Assembly (NCBI GenBank): GCA_017614655.1
Contig: JAGABO010000063.1
Location: forward strand, 1 to 6,220
DNA: 6,220 nucleotides
Origin: Treponema sp.
Lineage (GTDB): Bacteria > Spirochaetota > Spirochaetia > Treponematales > Treponemataceae
Reading direction: 5' to 3'
A program made the position numbers and the translations under genes. Under the pieces are notes generated by a model. The model did no database searches. It saw only the letters and a program-made list of their open reading frames with translations, and was not told where the DNA came from. Positions within the stretch are counted from its first letter, which is position 1. Each line of letters opens with the position of its first letter. This document shows, piece after piece, positions 1-5,876 of the stretch.

Positions 1-16
1 TAAAGGAAATAGTGTT

Positions 17-44
17 AAAACTCCGTAAGCTTTACATTACGGAG
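17..44 (-). terminator. Possible rho-independent terminator after the rmlD-like gene
   Basis: A perfect 8-bp inverted repeat, CTCCGTAA at 21-28 and TTACGGAG at 37-44, encloses an 8-nt loop. Read on the minus strand, the stem is followed directly by TTTTA (plus-strand A run at 17-20). It lies about 55 nt past the stop codon of the leftward rmlD-like gene. The stem and position fit an intrinsic terminator, but the T tract is only four bases and the stem is about half GC, so it may be weak. A convergent gene entering from the left could also use it, although the plus-strand side has no T run. Confidence 0.5.
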
Positions 45-98
45 GGAATTGCATGCTTCATTTCTTCGGGTACGGAATTTTAGAAAGACGCGCTTTCC

Positions 99-1048
99 TT
101 AAAACTTGGGGAGCCGTCCGCTTTTTACAAACTTATTAAGGCTTTCTTCCCAGGAAGGAAGCTTTAGTTTTAATGCAGAAGAAAGAACTCCGGAATCAAG
201 ACAGGCATTTTCCGGCCTCTGTTCGGAAGCAGGAAGCTCGTCAGCCGGTACTTCTTCGATTACATTGTCCGTAGAAATAAGCGAGTATTTTTTACAGAGT
301 GCAAGAAACGTCCTTGCAAAATCAGCACGCGTAACAGGTGCAGAAGAGCCGAAGTTATAGACTCCGTAGGGAAGTGCAGAATTCTTTCCGAAAAGGGAAG
401 AAGACTTTCTTGAAGACTCAACAATCTTTACAACGGCATTTGCCGCATCAGTAACCGAAACCGGATTCATTACGGCCGGATAGGGAAGCTTTATGCGAGG
501 ATATTTGAAAAATCCATGAAGAGCGAATGAAGGTAGTTTTCTTTTTCAAAGCCGTACAGTCCCGAAAATCGCAGGATGTAGTACTGGGTCATTTCTTTTT
601 CTATAAAGTCTTCGGCATCGGAAAAAGCTTTTCCCTGTACGGAAAAAGGTGATTTTGGAGAATTGTTGAGGTAAGGCGAGGGTGATTTTCCGTCAAAGAC
701 GTCAGAAGAAGAAAAATGAATCAGGCGGGCGGCCATCCGGCGTGCAGTGCGACCTATGTTGAGTGCATTTTCTGAAGCTTCCTGTGCGTTTTCCTTTGTA
801 CAGGAAGAAAGTTCATAAAAAGAAAAGCAGTTTATTACGTAATCAATTTTTGAAGGAACACGTCCCCTGCTTACGGAAGCACCGGTCATTCGTGCACTTG
901 AATCAAGAGAATCAGCATATGTACAAAGATGATTTACATCAGAAACGTCAAGCTCGCTGTTTGAGCCTGTCCATTCTATACGGCTTTCGTCAAGCCTGCG
1001 GGCAATTTCACTTCCCAAAAGGGTTTTGCTTCCAATAAGCCAAACCAT
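99..1048 (-). pseudogene. RmlD-like sugar-nucleotide-binding reductase, broken by a frameshift
   Basis: The gene resembles dTDP-4-dehydrorhamnose reductase (RmlD, extended SDR fold), the NAD(P)H-dependent last step of dTDP-L-rhamnose synthesis. It is read in two pieces: codons from 1048 down to a stop at 491-493 (185 aa), then an open frame ending at 99 (ATG at 470, 123 aa, but open well upstream of it). Restoring one T in the run at 508-512 joins them into about 316 aa, close to the usual 280-300. The N-terminal piece has the Rossmann start (MVWLIGSKTLLG), VIN at 71-73, HFSSSDVFDG at 111-120 and an ILRFSGLYG strand. The C-terminal piece has the typical NPVSVTDAANAVVK, YNFG and EQRPENACLD segments. 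Key residues have drifted: the middle Gly of GxxGxxG is Thr9, and the catalytic YxxxK aligns with Q138-GKA-F142. The start at 1048 is preferred over 1060 because a strong Shine-Dalgarno lies between them. It is most likely a decaying or non-catalytic paralogue; a sequencing indel is the main alternative for the break. Confidence 0.75.
508..512 (-). other. Frameshift point in a homopolymer run
   Basis: The coding strand reads GATTTTTCAAA with five T (plus-strand A run at 508-512). In the upstream frame this gives Asp-Phe-Ser-Asn and a stop six codons after the Asp-Phe pair. Adding one T gives Asp-Phe-Phe-Lys-Tyr-Pro and continues straight into the second RmlD-like piece, including 13 residues upstream of its first ATG. 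The break therefore maps to this run. It could be a real one-base deletion, a reversible slippage site or a sequencing or assembly error. Confidence 0.8.
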
Positions 1049-1052
1049 ATTT

Positions 1053-1058
1053 CCTCCC
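1053..1058 (-). promoter_or_regulatory. Ribosome binding site that fixes the rmlD-like start
   Basis: The minus strand reads GGGAGG followed by AAAT and then ATG at 1048-1046. This strong Shine-Dalgarno, 4 nt from the ATG, lies downstream of the other in-frame ATG at 1060-1058. It therefore selects 1048 and gives an N-terminus that begins directly with the Rossmann beta strand. Confidence 0.7.
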
Positions 1059-1071
1059 ATAAAACAAAGGC

Positions 1072-1100
1072 ATTATATGATAAAAAGCAATGTATTACAA
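1072..1100 (-). promoter_or_regulatory. Sigma70-type promoter for the rmlD-like gene
   Basis: On the minus strand TTGTAA (1100-1095) and a perfect TATAAT (1077-1072) are separated by exactly 17 nt. The predicted transcript would start near 1065, giving a leader of about 17 nt that contains the Shine-Dalgarno. Both boxes and the spacing match consensus closely, so the promoter looks intact although the gene is broken. Confidence 0.7.
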
Positions 1101-1131
1101 GATTCACGGGTACACTGAAATTTGATGCTCA

Positions 1132-1160
1132 TTGAAAGACTTTGCTTTTTTCGATAAAAT
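1132..1160 (+). promoter_or_regulatory. Sigma70-type promoter for the rnz-folC operon
   Basis: TTGAAA (1132-1137) and TAAAAT (1155-1160) are separated by exactly 17 nt. The expected start site, about 7 nt past the -10 box, is near 1167, only two bases before the rnz ATG at 1169. It is the only promoter I can propose upstream of the five overlapping genes. The upstream in-frame TTG at 1142 falls inside the spacer, so it is unlikely to be a start codon. Confidence 0.65.
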
Positions 1161-1168
1161 GGCAGTAT

Positions 1169-2095
1169 ATGAGTATGGAAGCTTTTGTTCTTGGGTGCGG
1201 AGGAATGATGCCGCTCCCGTATCGTCATCTTACTTCGGTTCTTCTTCGGAGGAAAGGCGACCTTTTTCTTTTTGACGGCGGAGAAGGAACGCAGGTTTCG
1301 CTCAGGCGCCTTAACCTAAAGTGGAAAAAAATCAACGCAATATTTGTATCCCATACCCACGCAGACCATGTTACCGGACTTCCGGGAATCCTCATGCTTT
1401 CGTCTCAGGTAGACAGGGATGAACCCCTTTATATTTTCGGACCTCCCAAAATTGCTGAATACATCGAAACCAGCCGCAAGGTTCTGGACATGTACATAAA
1501 CTATCCGATTATTGTAAAGGAAATTACAGAACCTGGAGTTGTTTACGAAGGAAAAGATTTTTATGTAAGGGCATTTCCTCTTGAACATTCAAAAACCTGT
1601 GTCGGCTACACTCTCGAAGAACTCGACAGGCCAGGTGAATTTAATCCGGAAGAAGCAGAACGCCTTGAAGTTCCAAAAGGTCCGCTCTGGGGAAAACTAC
1701 AGAGGGGCGAAAGCGTTCCAAATAAAAACGGAATAATGATTGATCCTTCACAGGTTGTGGGAAAGGCAAGAAGCGGAAGAAAATTCAGTTTTGTAACGGA
1801 CACTCTTTATCTTCCTTCGATCGCAAAGGAAGTAAAGGGAAGTGACCTTCTTATCTGTGAAGGAATGTTTGCAGATGACTGCCTTGATCAGGCAAAAGAA
1901 AAAAAACACATGACCGCCCGTCAGGCTGCAACCATAGCCCGCGATGCAGAAGTAAAGCGCATGGCCATGATTCATTACAGCCCCCGATACAATGACAGGG
2001 AACTTGAACTTCTTCTTGCACAGGCAAAGGAAGTTTACCCGTCTGCAGAACTCACAAGAGACAGGATGCATTTCGAAATTCCTTATGAAGACTAG
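1169..2095 (+). CDS. rnz: Ribonuclease Z (tRNA 3'-end endonuclease)
   Basis: RNase Z is a cytoplasmic zinc-dependent metallo-beta-lactamase-fold nuclease that trims the 3' trailer of tRNA precursors. The 308-aa protein has the usual short-form length and all expected motifs. They are the N-terminal FVLGCGGMMP, FDGGEGTQ at 35-42, the metal-binding HTHADH at 62-67, the later ligands H140 (PLEHS), D211 (FVTDT) and H269 (IHYSPRY), and H247 in the KHMTARQAA motif. The flexible-arm-like segment RPGEFNPEEAERLEVPKGPLWGKLQRGES spans about 154-182 (key residues R154, P155, G156, G171, P172, G175 and K176). The start at 1169 gives MSMEAFVLG, the normal spacing to the first strand; ATG 1175 is possible. 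There is no Shine-Dalgarno, and the promoter implies a near-leaderless message. Its last 11 nt overlap the start of the ABC ATPase gene. I see no missing catalytic residue. Confidence 0.95.
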   Translation: MSMEAFVLGCGGMMPLPYRHLTSVLLRRKGDLFLFDGGEGTQVSLRRLNLKWKKINAIFVSHTHADHVTGLPGILMLSSQVDRDEPLYIFGPPKIAEYIETSRKVLDMYINYPIIVKEITEPGVVYEGKDFYVRAFPLEHSKTCVGYTLEELDRPGEFNPEEAERLEVPKGPLWGKLQRGESVPNKNGIMIDPSQVVGKARSGRKFSFVTDTLYLPSIAKEVKGSDLLICEGMFADDCLDQAKEKKHMTARQAATIARDAEVKRMAMIHYSPRYNDRELELLLAQAKEVYPSAELTRDRMHFEIPYED

Positions 2096-2804
2096 CGGAA
2101 TTTGCGTAAGTTCATTCACAAAAACTTACGGAGAAAAAGAAGCCTGTTCCTCTGTAGATTTTACGGCAGCCTTTTCAGAAATTACAGGAATTCTTGGACC
2201 TAACGGAGCCGGAAAATCTACTCTCATAAAGGCAATAGCAGCCTTTCATTATCCGACATCGGGAAGCGTACAGGTATGCGGACAAACGGACGCTGCAAAA
2301 ATCCGTAAGATTACGGGCTATTCTCCCGAAGAAGTTTCCTTTAAGGGAAATCTTACCGTTTACGAAACCCTGCTTGAAGAATGCTTTCTGCGCGGTATAA
2401 AAAAAGGCGAGGCAGATGCTCTATGCCGCAAAGCTGCAGAGTTTACAGATATTACGGACTTAATGAACTCAAAGGCAGAAGGACTTTCCAAAGGCTGTAA
2501 GAAAAGACTTTCTATTTCACAGGCTGTCTGCTTTAATCCCGAAGTTCTTATTCTTGATGAATTTTCCGAAGGCCTTGACCCCAGGCAGTCTTCCCTTATA
2601 AAAGATTCAATAAAAAAATATGCACAAAATAGTACCGTGCTCATTTCTACACACCGCATGGAAGAAGCACTTCATCTGTGTACAAAGATTTACATAATGA
2701 ACAGGGGCCGCATTGTTTATTTCGGTTCTCCCCAGGCTGCACTGGAAACAACCGGAACAAAAAATCTTGAAGAGGCATTTTTAAGGCTTACAGAAAATGA
2801 ATAA
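2085..2804 (+). CDS. ABC transporter ATP-binding protein, GldA-like
   Basis: This 239-aa ABC ATPase should power the membrane protein encoded next to it. Walker A is GPNGAGKST at 38-46. The signature is LSKGCKK at about 134-140, a variant of LSGGQ. Walker B and the catalytic Glu are VLILDE at 154-159 (D158, E159), the D-loop is GLDP at about 163-166 and the switch histidine is H190. The Q-loop glutamine position holds Glu (GYSPEE, 78-83), as is common in GldA-like and other ABC-2 exporter subunits. The C-terminus, NLEEAFLRLT, is also typical of that group. The start at 2085 gives a normal N-terminus. It lies inside rnz (11-nt overlap, ATGAAGACTAG) and has no Shine-Dalgarno, so translation probably depends on coupling to rnz. 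The frame is open to 1992, but the extra 31 residues look non-native. Its 3' end overlaps the next gene by 8 nt. The substrate is unknown. Confidence 0.9.
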   Translation: MKTSGICVSSFTKTYGEKEACSSVDFTAAFSEITGILGPNGAGKSTLIKAIAAFHYPTSGSVQVCGQTDAAKIRKITGYSPEEVSFKGNLTVYETLLEECFLRGIKKGEADALCRKAAEFTDITDLMNSKAEGLSKGCKKRLSISQAVCFNPEVLILDEFSEGLDPRQSSLIKDSIKKYAQNSTVLISTHRMEEALHLCTKIYIMNRGRIVYFGSPQAALETTGTKNLEEAFLRLTENE

Positions 2805-5022
2805 TCTTATACGTTTTTATTTAAGAAAAGTTTTCCGATCTCCTTCTTTTTATGCTGCAACAGGTCTTTTTGCCTTCTGTTCAGAGCTTATCTTCTTTAT
2901 CGGAACACGTTTTTTTTCTTCAGCAGGTTCAACAAACCTTCATCCTTTTTTTACGGCAGCATCTTCACTTCTAATTCTTTATGTTCCGTTTTTAATGCAG
3001 TTTTTCTTTACCGGAGAAAGGGAACTCTGGCTTCCCGAAAGTGACCTTAATATAGTTACGGGAAAAATTCTTTCTGCATTCCTTTCTTTCTGTTGTACAG
3101 AAATTCTTTTTATTCCTTTTTTTCTTGCAGTAAGTTTTTTCGGCTCACTGGATTTCCGCTGTGTAATTCTTGAATCGCTTGGCCTTCTCATTTCTTCACT
3201 TTCGTGCATTTCGTTCTGTACGTTTATCTTTTCAAAGATACAGAAAAAGGCTCATGCTGCAATTGTTTCGACTTTTATTCTTGTTATACTGAATCTTGTT
3301 CACCTTCTTCCGTACTACGCAGGAGTAAACCTGACGTCAGGTTTACTAAATTTCTTTTCTCCGGTACTCAGAAGCGAAAGTTTTTCCAAAGGACTTTTTA
3401 GTACAAATGATTTTATATTCTTTATTTCTTCAGCAGTTTTCCTTACAGTCCTTACAGTCCTTGAACATCAGAAAAAAAGAGGAAACGCAAAGCTTCCCCT
3501 TAAACGCATAAAACTTCTTTCTTTTACAGCATTCCTTCTTCTCCTCGTTGATTCAGGATTGATTCAGGCAAAAATTGATTTTACGGCGTCGAAAAAATAT
3601 TCCCTTTCTGACGTTTCAAAAAAAATTGCTTCGCTCATAGATGAACCGCTTGAGCTCACTTACTACAGAACGTCTTCATTAAGAACGCTTCTTCCGGGCA
3701 CAGAGGACGCATCTTATTTTCTAAAAAGCTATGCACAGGAAAATCCTTACATTTATTATTCAGAAAAAGATGCATCAAAAAAAGAAATACAGTCACAGCT
3801 TCTTGCCGAAGGAATCAGGGGAGAGACCGTAAGCTCGGGTACAGACGACACTTTAAGCGTTACAAAAATCTATTCTGCAGTTACCATAACTTACCGCGGA
3901 AAAACAGAAACTATTCCCTATGTACCCGACATAAAAAATCTTGAATACGACCTTACATTAAGAATAGAACATCTTATAACGGGAAAACACAGAATCATTC
4001 AGCTGGTGCAGGGCGGAAACCTTGACTATTCAGCAGACCTTTCTTACCTGATTCCTTATCTTGAATACAACGGATTTACACCGGTAAGAACAGCAGTCCC
4101 GTCGGAAAGCTTCCCCGAAGCAGGCCTCTATGCTTTTTCTGATTTTCCTGAAGTTCCTGTTTTGATAACCGGTTCCGAAGCTTTTACAAAAGAGGACATG
4201 AAGGCTCTTGAAGATTATATTCTGCACGGAGGAAAAGCCTTTATTGCATCATCTCCGTTTTCGGTAAATCTCGAAGACAGCTGGAAAATTACAAAGGGCG
4301 ACGGCAGGTTCGAAAGAATGCTTTTTACCTTCGGAATATATTTTGATGAAAACCCTCTCTGTGATACAAAAGCAGTTCCGCTTACCCTTTATCCCGAAAA
4401 CAATTCCGGCTTAAAAAAAGAGATGACCGAAGCAGAAAAAATACCTTATCCTTTCTGGCCCGAACTTCCGCCTCAGGAAAATGCTCAGAAAGGAATGGCA
4501 CTTTTCTGGCCGGCTTCCATGCATACCGAAAATGACATTGCAGAGATAGAAGGCTTTTCTGTAAAACCTGTTCTTTATTCATCAGATACTTCCTGGAACC
4601 AAAAGGGTAACGCTGACAGTTTTGACACAAATCCTTTTACGGCATTAAAAAATCCGGAAAATTCCGGAGAGCAGAAATCTCACGTTTGTGCAGCCGAAGT
4701 CTTAAAAAACGGAGAAAGCCGCGCAGTTGTATTTACAAGTCCGCTTTCTTTCTGTACAAAACTTATTCCCTACAGCTCGGGAAAAGAAATTGATTTAAGG
4801 GCACTGGATTTTCTTACGGCTTCCCTTTTAAAGCTTTCCGGCTACGGAGAGTTTTCAAAACTCAAGGATAAATTCTTTTTTGATGATTCACTTTCAAAAA
4901 TAAAGGAAGAGCCCGCCTCTTACAGGGAAAAGGTTATTCTGATTCTTTTTATAATTACATCAGTTTTGTGCATGGTACCTTATATGGTATTCAGCAGAAC
5001 AAGGAGAAAATTTAGGGAATGA
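2797..5022 (+). CDS. GldF-GldG-like fused ABC permease and auxiliary protein
   Basis: The 741-aa membrane protein joins two parts that are often separate genes. Residues 1-222 form an ABC-2 type permease with six predicted helices (about 18-40, 51-71, 91-115, 122-146, 154-174 and 205-222). The loop after helix 2 (GERELWLPESDLNIVTGK) is a shortened version of the conserved GldF-type ER...GK loop. A basic linker (226-239) leads to a seventh helix (240-257). The following stretch, DFTASKKYSLSDVSKKI and then IDEPLELTYY (about 261-290), matches the start of GldG/ABC_transp_aux proteins. The Rossmann-like region at about 398-490 includes VLITGSEAFTKEDMKALEDY and GGKAFIASSPF, as in GIFT-type domains. 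One C-terminal helix (712-733) is followed by RTRRKFRE. Positive charges fit a cytoplasmic N-terminus and a large extracytoplasmic domain at 258-711. It starts on ATGAATAA, overlapping the ATPase stop, and ends on an ATGA overlap with the DUF4340 gene. The substrate is unknown, and the GldG label does not imply gliding. Confidence 0.8.
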   Translation: MNNLIRFYLRKVFRSPSFYAATGLFAFCSELIFFIGTRFFSSAGSTNLHPFFTAASSLLILYVPFLMQFFFTGERELWLPESDLNIVTGKILSAFLSFCCTEILFIPFFLAVSFFGSLDFRCVILESLGLLISSLSCISFCTFIFSKIQKKAHAAIVSTFILVILNLVHLLPYYAGVNLTSGLLNFFSPVLRSESFSKGLFSTNDFIFFISSAVFLTVLTVLEHQKKRGNAKLPLKRIKLLSFTAFLLLLVDSGLIQAKIDFTASKKYSLSDVSKKIASLIDEPLELTYYRTSSLRTLLPGTEDASYFLKSYAQENPYIYYSEKDASKKEIQSQLLAEGIRGETVSSGTDDTLSVTKIYSAVTITYRGKTETIPYVPDIKNLEYDLTLRIEHLITGKHRIIQLVQGGNLDYSADLSYLIPYLEYNGFTPVRTAVPSESFPEAGLYAFSDFPEVPVLITGSEAFTKEDMKALEDYILHGGKAFIASSPFSVNLEDSWKITKGDGRFERMLFTFGIYFDENPLCDTKAVPLTLYPENNSGLKKEMTEAEKIPYPFWPELPPQENAQKGMALFWPASMHTENDIAEIEGFSVKPVLYSSDTSWNQKGNADSFDTNPFTALKNPENSGEQKSHVCAAEVLKNGESRAVVFTSPLSFCTKLIPYSSGKEIDLRALDFLTASLLKLSGYGEFSKLKDKFFFDDSLSKIKEEPASYREKVILILFIITSVLCMVPYMVFSRTRRKFRE
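3324..3347. repeat. Perfect 24-bp palindrome inside the permease coding region
   Basis: AGTAAACCTGAC (3324-3335) is followed at once by its exact reverse complement (3336-3347), with no spacer. The core is GACGTC. It encodes residues from G176 to L184, in the extracytoplasmic loop after helix 5. It could be a dimeric protein site in DNA or a strong RNA hairpin in the operon message. A chance origin is possible, but such a length is rare. Confidence 0.9.
3441..3462 (+). repeat. 9-bp in-frame tandem repeat
   Basis: CCTTACAGT occurs at 3441-3449 and 3450-3458, followed by a partial third copy CCTT. It encodes the Leu-Thr-Val duplication (L216-V221) near the end of predicted helix 6. Gain or loss of a copy would keep the frame and change the helix length by three residues. 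This may be simple slippage history. Confidence 0.8.
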
Positions 5023-5876
5023 AAAATACAGGAAATCTCCTTAAAGCACTATATATAATAAATACAGGCCTAATACTGATTCTCGCAGGAAGCTTTCTTT
5101 TTTCCGGAAAAAACAGTTCCCTTCCTAAAAAAGAGACGGTTCTTCTTAAACCGGAAGAAAAGGAAAACACTGCCTCTGTAACCATAAAGGACAGAATCAG
5201 CTCTGTAACCCTTACAAACTCAGGACACGGAATCTGGATCGGAAAAACGGAAAACAGTAAGGAAATATGGCCCTGCGACACCGAAACCGTAAACTTACTT
5301 TTAAAAAATCTTACAAACATTATTAAGGTGTATAAATTTTCAGACAACAAGGCGCTCCGTTCTGATTATTCTCTTTCCGAAGAAGACGCTCTGCGTATAA
5401 CTCTTTCTGCTTCAGACGGAAAAGTTCTTTCTGAACTTTTTTTCGGAACCGTAGAAAAACTTACAAACCGGATATATTTTTGCACAGGCTCTTCTGATTC
5501 AATATGGTGTACAGATGACAGTTACAGCGTGTACCTTACGTCTGACCCCGAATTCTGGTGTGACCGGAAAATTCAGCCGGATATTCTTTATTACGATGAC
5601 TTTTCAAAAGCTGATTCTTTCCTTCAGAGGGGAAAGCTCTTAAAAACAGACGAAAATTTAACTTACGAACGTTCGTTGGTAAAGATTATAAACGGCAGCA
5701 GGATTACCTTAAGGCTTTTACAGAAAGGAGAAAAATACAAAGTTTATCCTCTTTTTACCCCCTACGATAAAAGTCTTGAACAGATTTTTTCGGCAATAAA
5801 CTACGGCTATGAATTAAGTTCATACACATATTCAAAACTTAAAGAAACCGGATTTGAGGAAATAAATACAAAATGA
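5019..5876 (+). CDS. DUF4340-type membrane-anchored protein
   Basis: The 285-aa protein has one N-terminal hydrophobic helix (about 8-29, preceded by K9) with no lipobox Cys, so it is probably an uncleaved anchor with the rest outside the membrane. The remainder resembles DUF4340 proteins: a beta-rich first unit (VTIKDRISSVTLTN, GIWIG, IWPCDTETVNLLLKNLTNI at about 54-102), the acidic SDYSLSEEDALRITL segment (115-129), the LFFGTVEKLTNRIYFC stretch (140-155) and a vylt...FWCDRKI segment before a more variable tail. The domain contains four cysteines (86, 155, 164, 181), which might form disulfides. DUF4340 genes often follow GldG-like genes, and this one overlaps the fusion gene by ATGA. A purine-rich AAGGAG lies about 12 nt upstream of the ATG and AGGGA directly before it. 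It is probably an extracytoplasmic partner of the ABC complex; the biochemical role is unknown. Confidence 0.7.
   Translation: MKNTGNLLKALYIINTGLILILAGSFLFSGKNSSLPKKETVLLKPEEKENTASVTIKDRISSVTLTNSGHGIWIGKTENSKEIWPCDTETVNLLLKNLTNIIKVYKFSDNKALRSDYSLSEEDALRITLSASDGKVLSELFFGTVEKLTNRIYFCTGSSDSIWCTDDSYSVYLTSDPEFWCDRKIQPDILYYDDFSKADSFLQRGKLLKTDENLTYERSLVKIINGSRITLRLLQKGEKYKVYPLFTPYDKSLEQIFSAINYGYELSSYTYSKLKETGFEEINTK

Noticed and set aside
3..83. Plus-strand frame open from the left edge, ending in TAG at 81-83, possibly the tail of a convergent gene
   Set aside because: It gives only 26 residues with no recognisable motif, and it passes through the terminator-like hairpin. It cannot be told from chance without sequence to the left.
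83..97. Small inverted repeat GAAAG-acgcg-CTTTC just beyond the rmlD-like stop codon
   Set aside because: The stem is only 5 bp with no T tract on either strand. The hairpin at 21-44 is the better terminator candidate.
53..139. A 28-codon plus-strand frame preceded by GGAGGGA at 41-47
   Set aside because: It has a Shine-Dalgarno-like sequence, but it runs antisense into the 3' end of the rmlD-like gene, its GGAGG is half of the terminator stem, and the peptide has no recognisable features.
1142..1168. Upstream extension of rnz from TTG 1142
   Set aside because: The TTG lies inside the promoter spacer, the -10 box would be coding, and the extra nine residues precede the normal RNase Z start.
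1316..1588. Long minus-strand open frames opposite rnz, the ATPase and the fusion gene
   Set aside because: They lie opposite strongly supported genes, lack ribosome binding sites and have compositions expected of reverse-frame readings.
1992..2084. N-terminal extension of the ABC ATPase inside rnz
   Set aside because: The extra 31 residues are an out-of-frame reading of the conserved rnz C-terminus and do not resemble an ABC N-terminus. ATG 2085 gives the standard length.
4653..4668. Inverted and direct repeat of TCCGGA separated by AAAT
   Set aside because: The 7-bp stem has a 2-nt loop, is too tight for a stable hairpin, and arises from common proline-glutamate and serine-glycine codons. 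TCCGGA-like words recur widely in this DNA.
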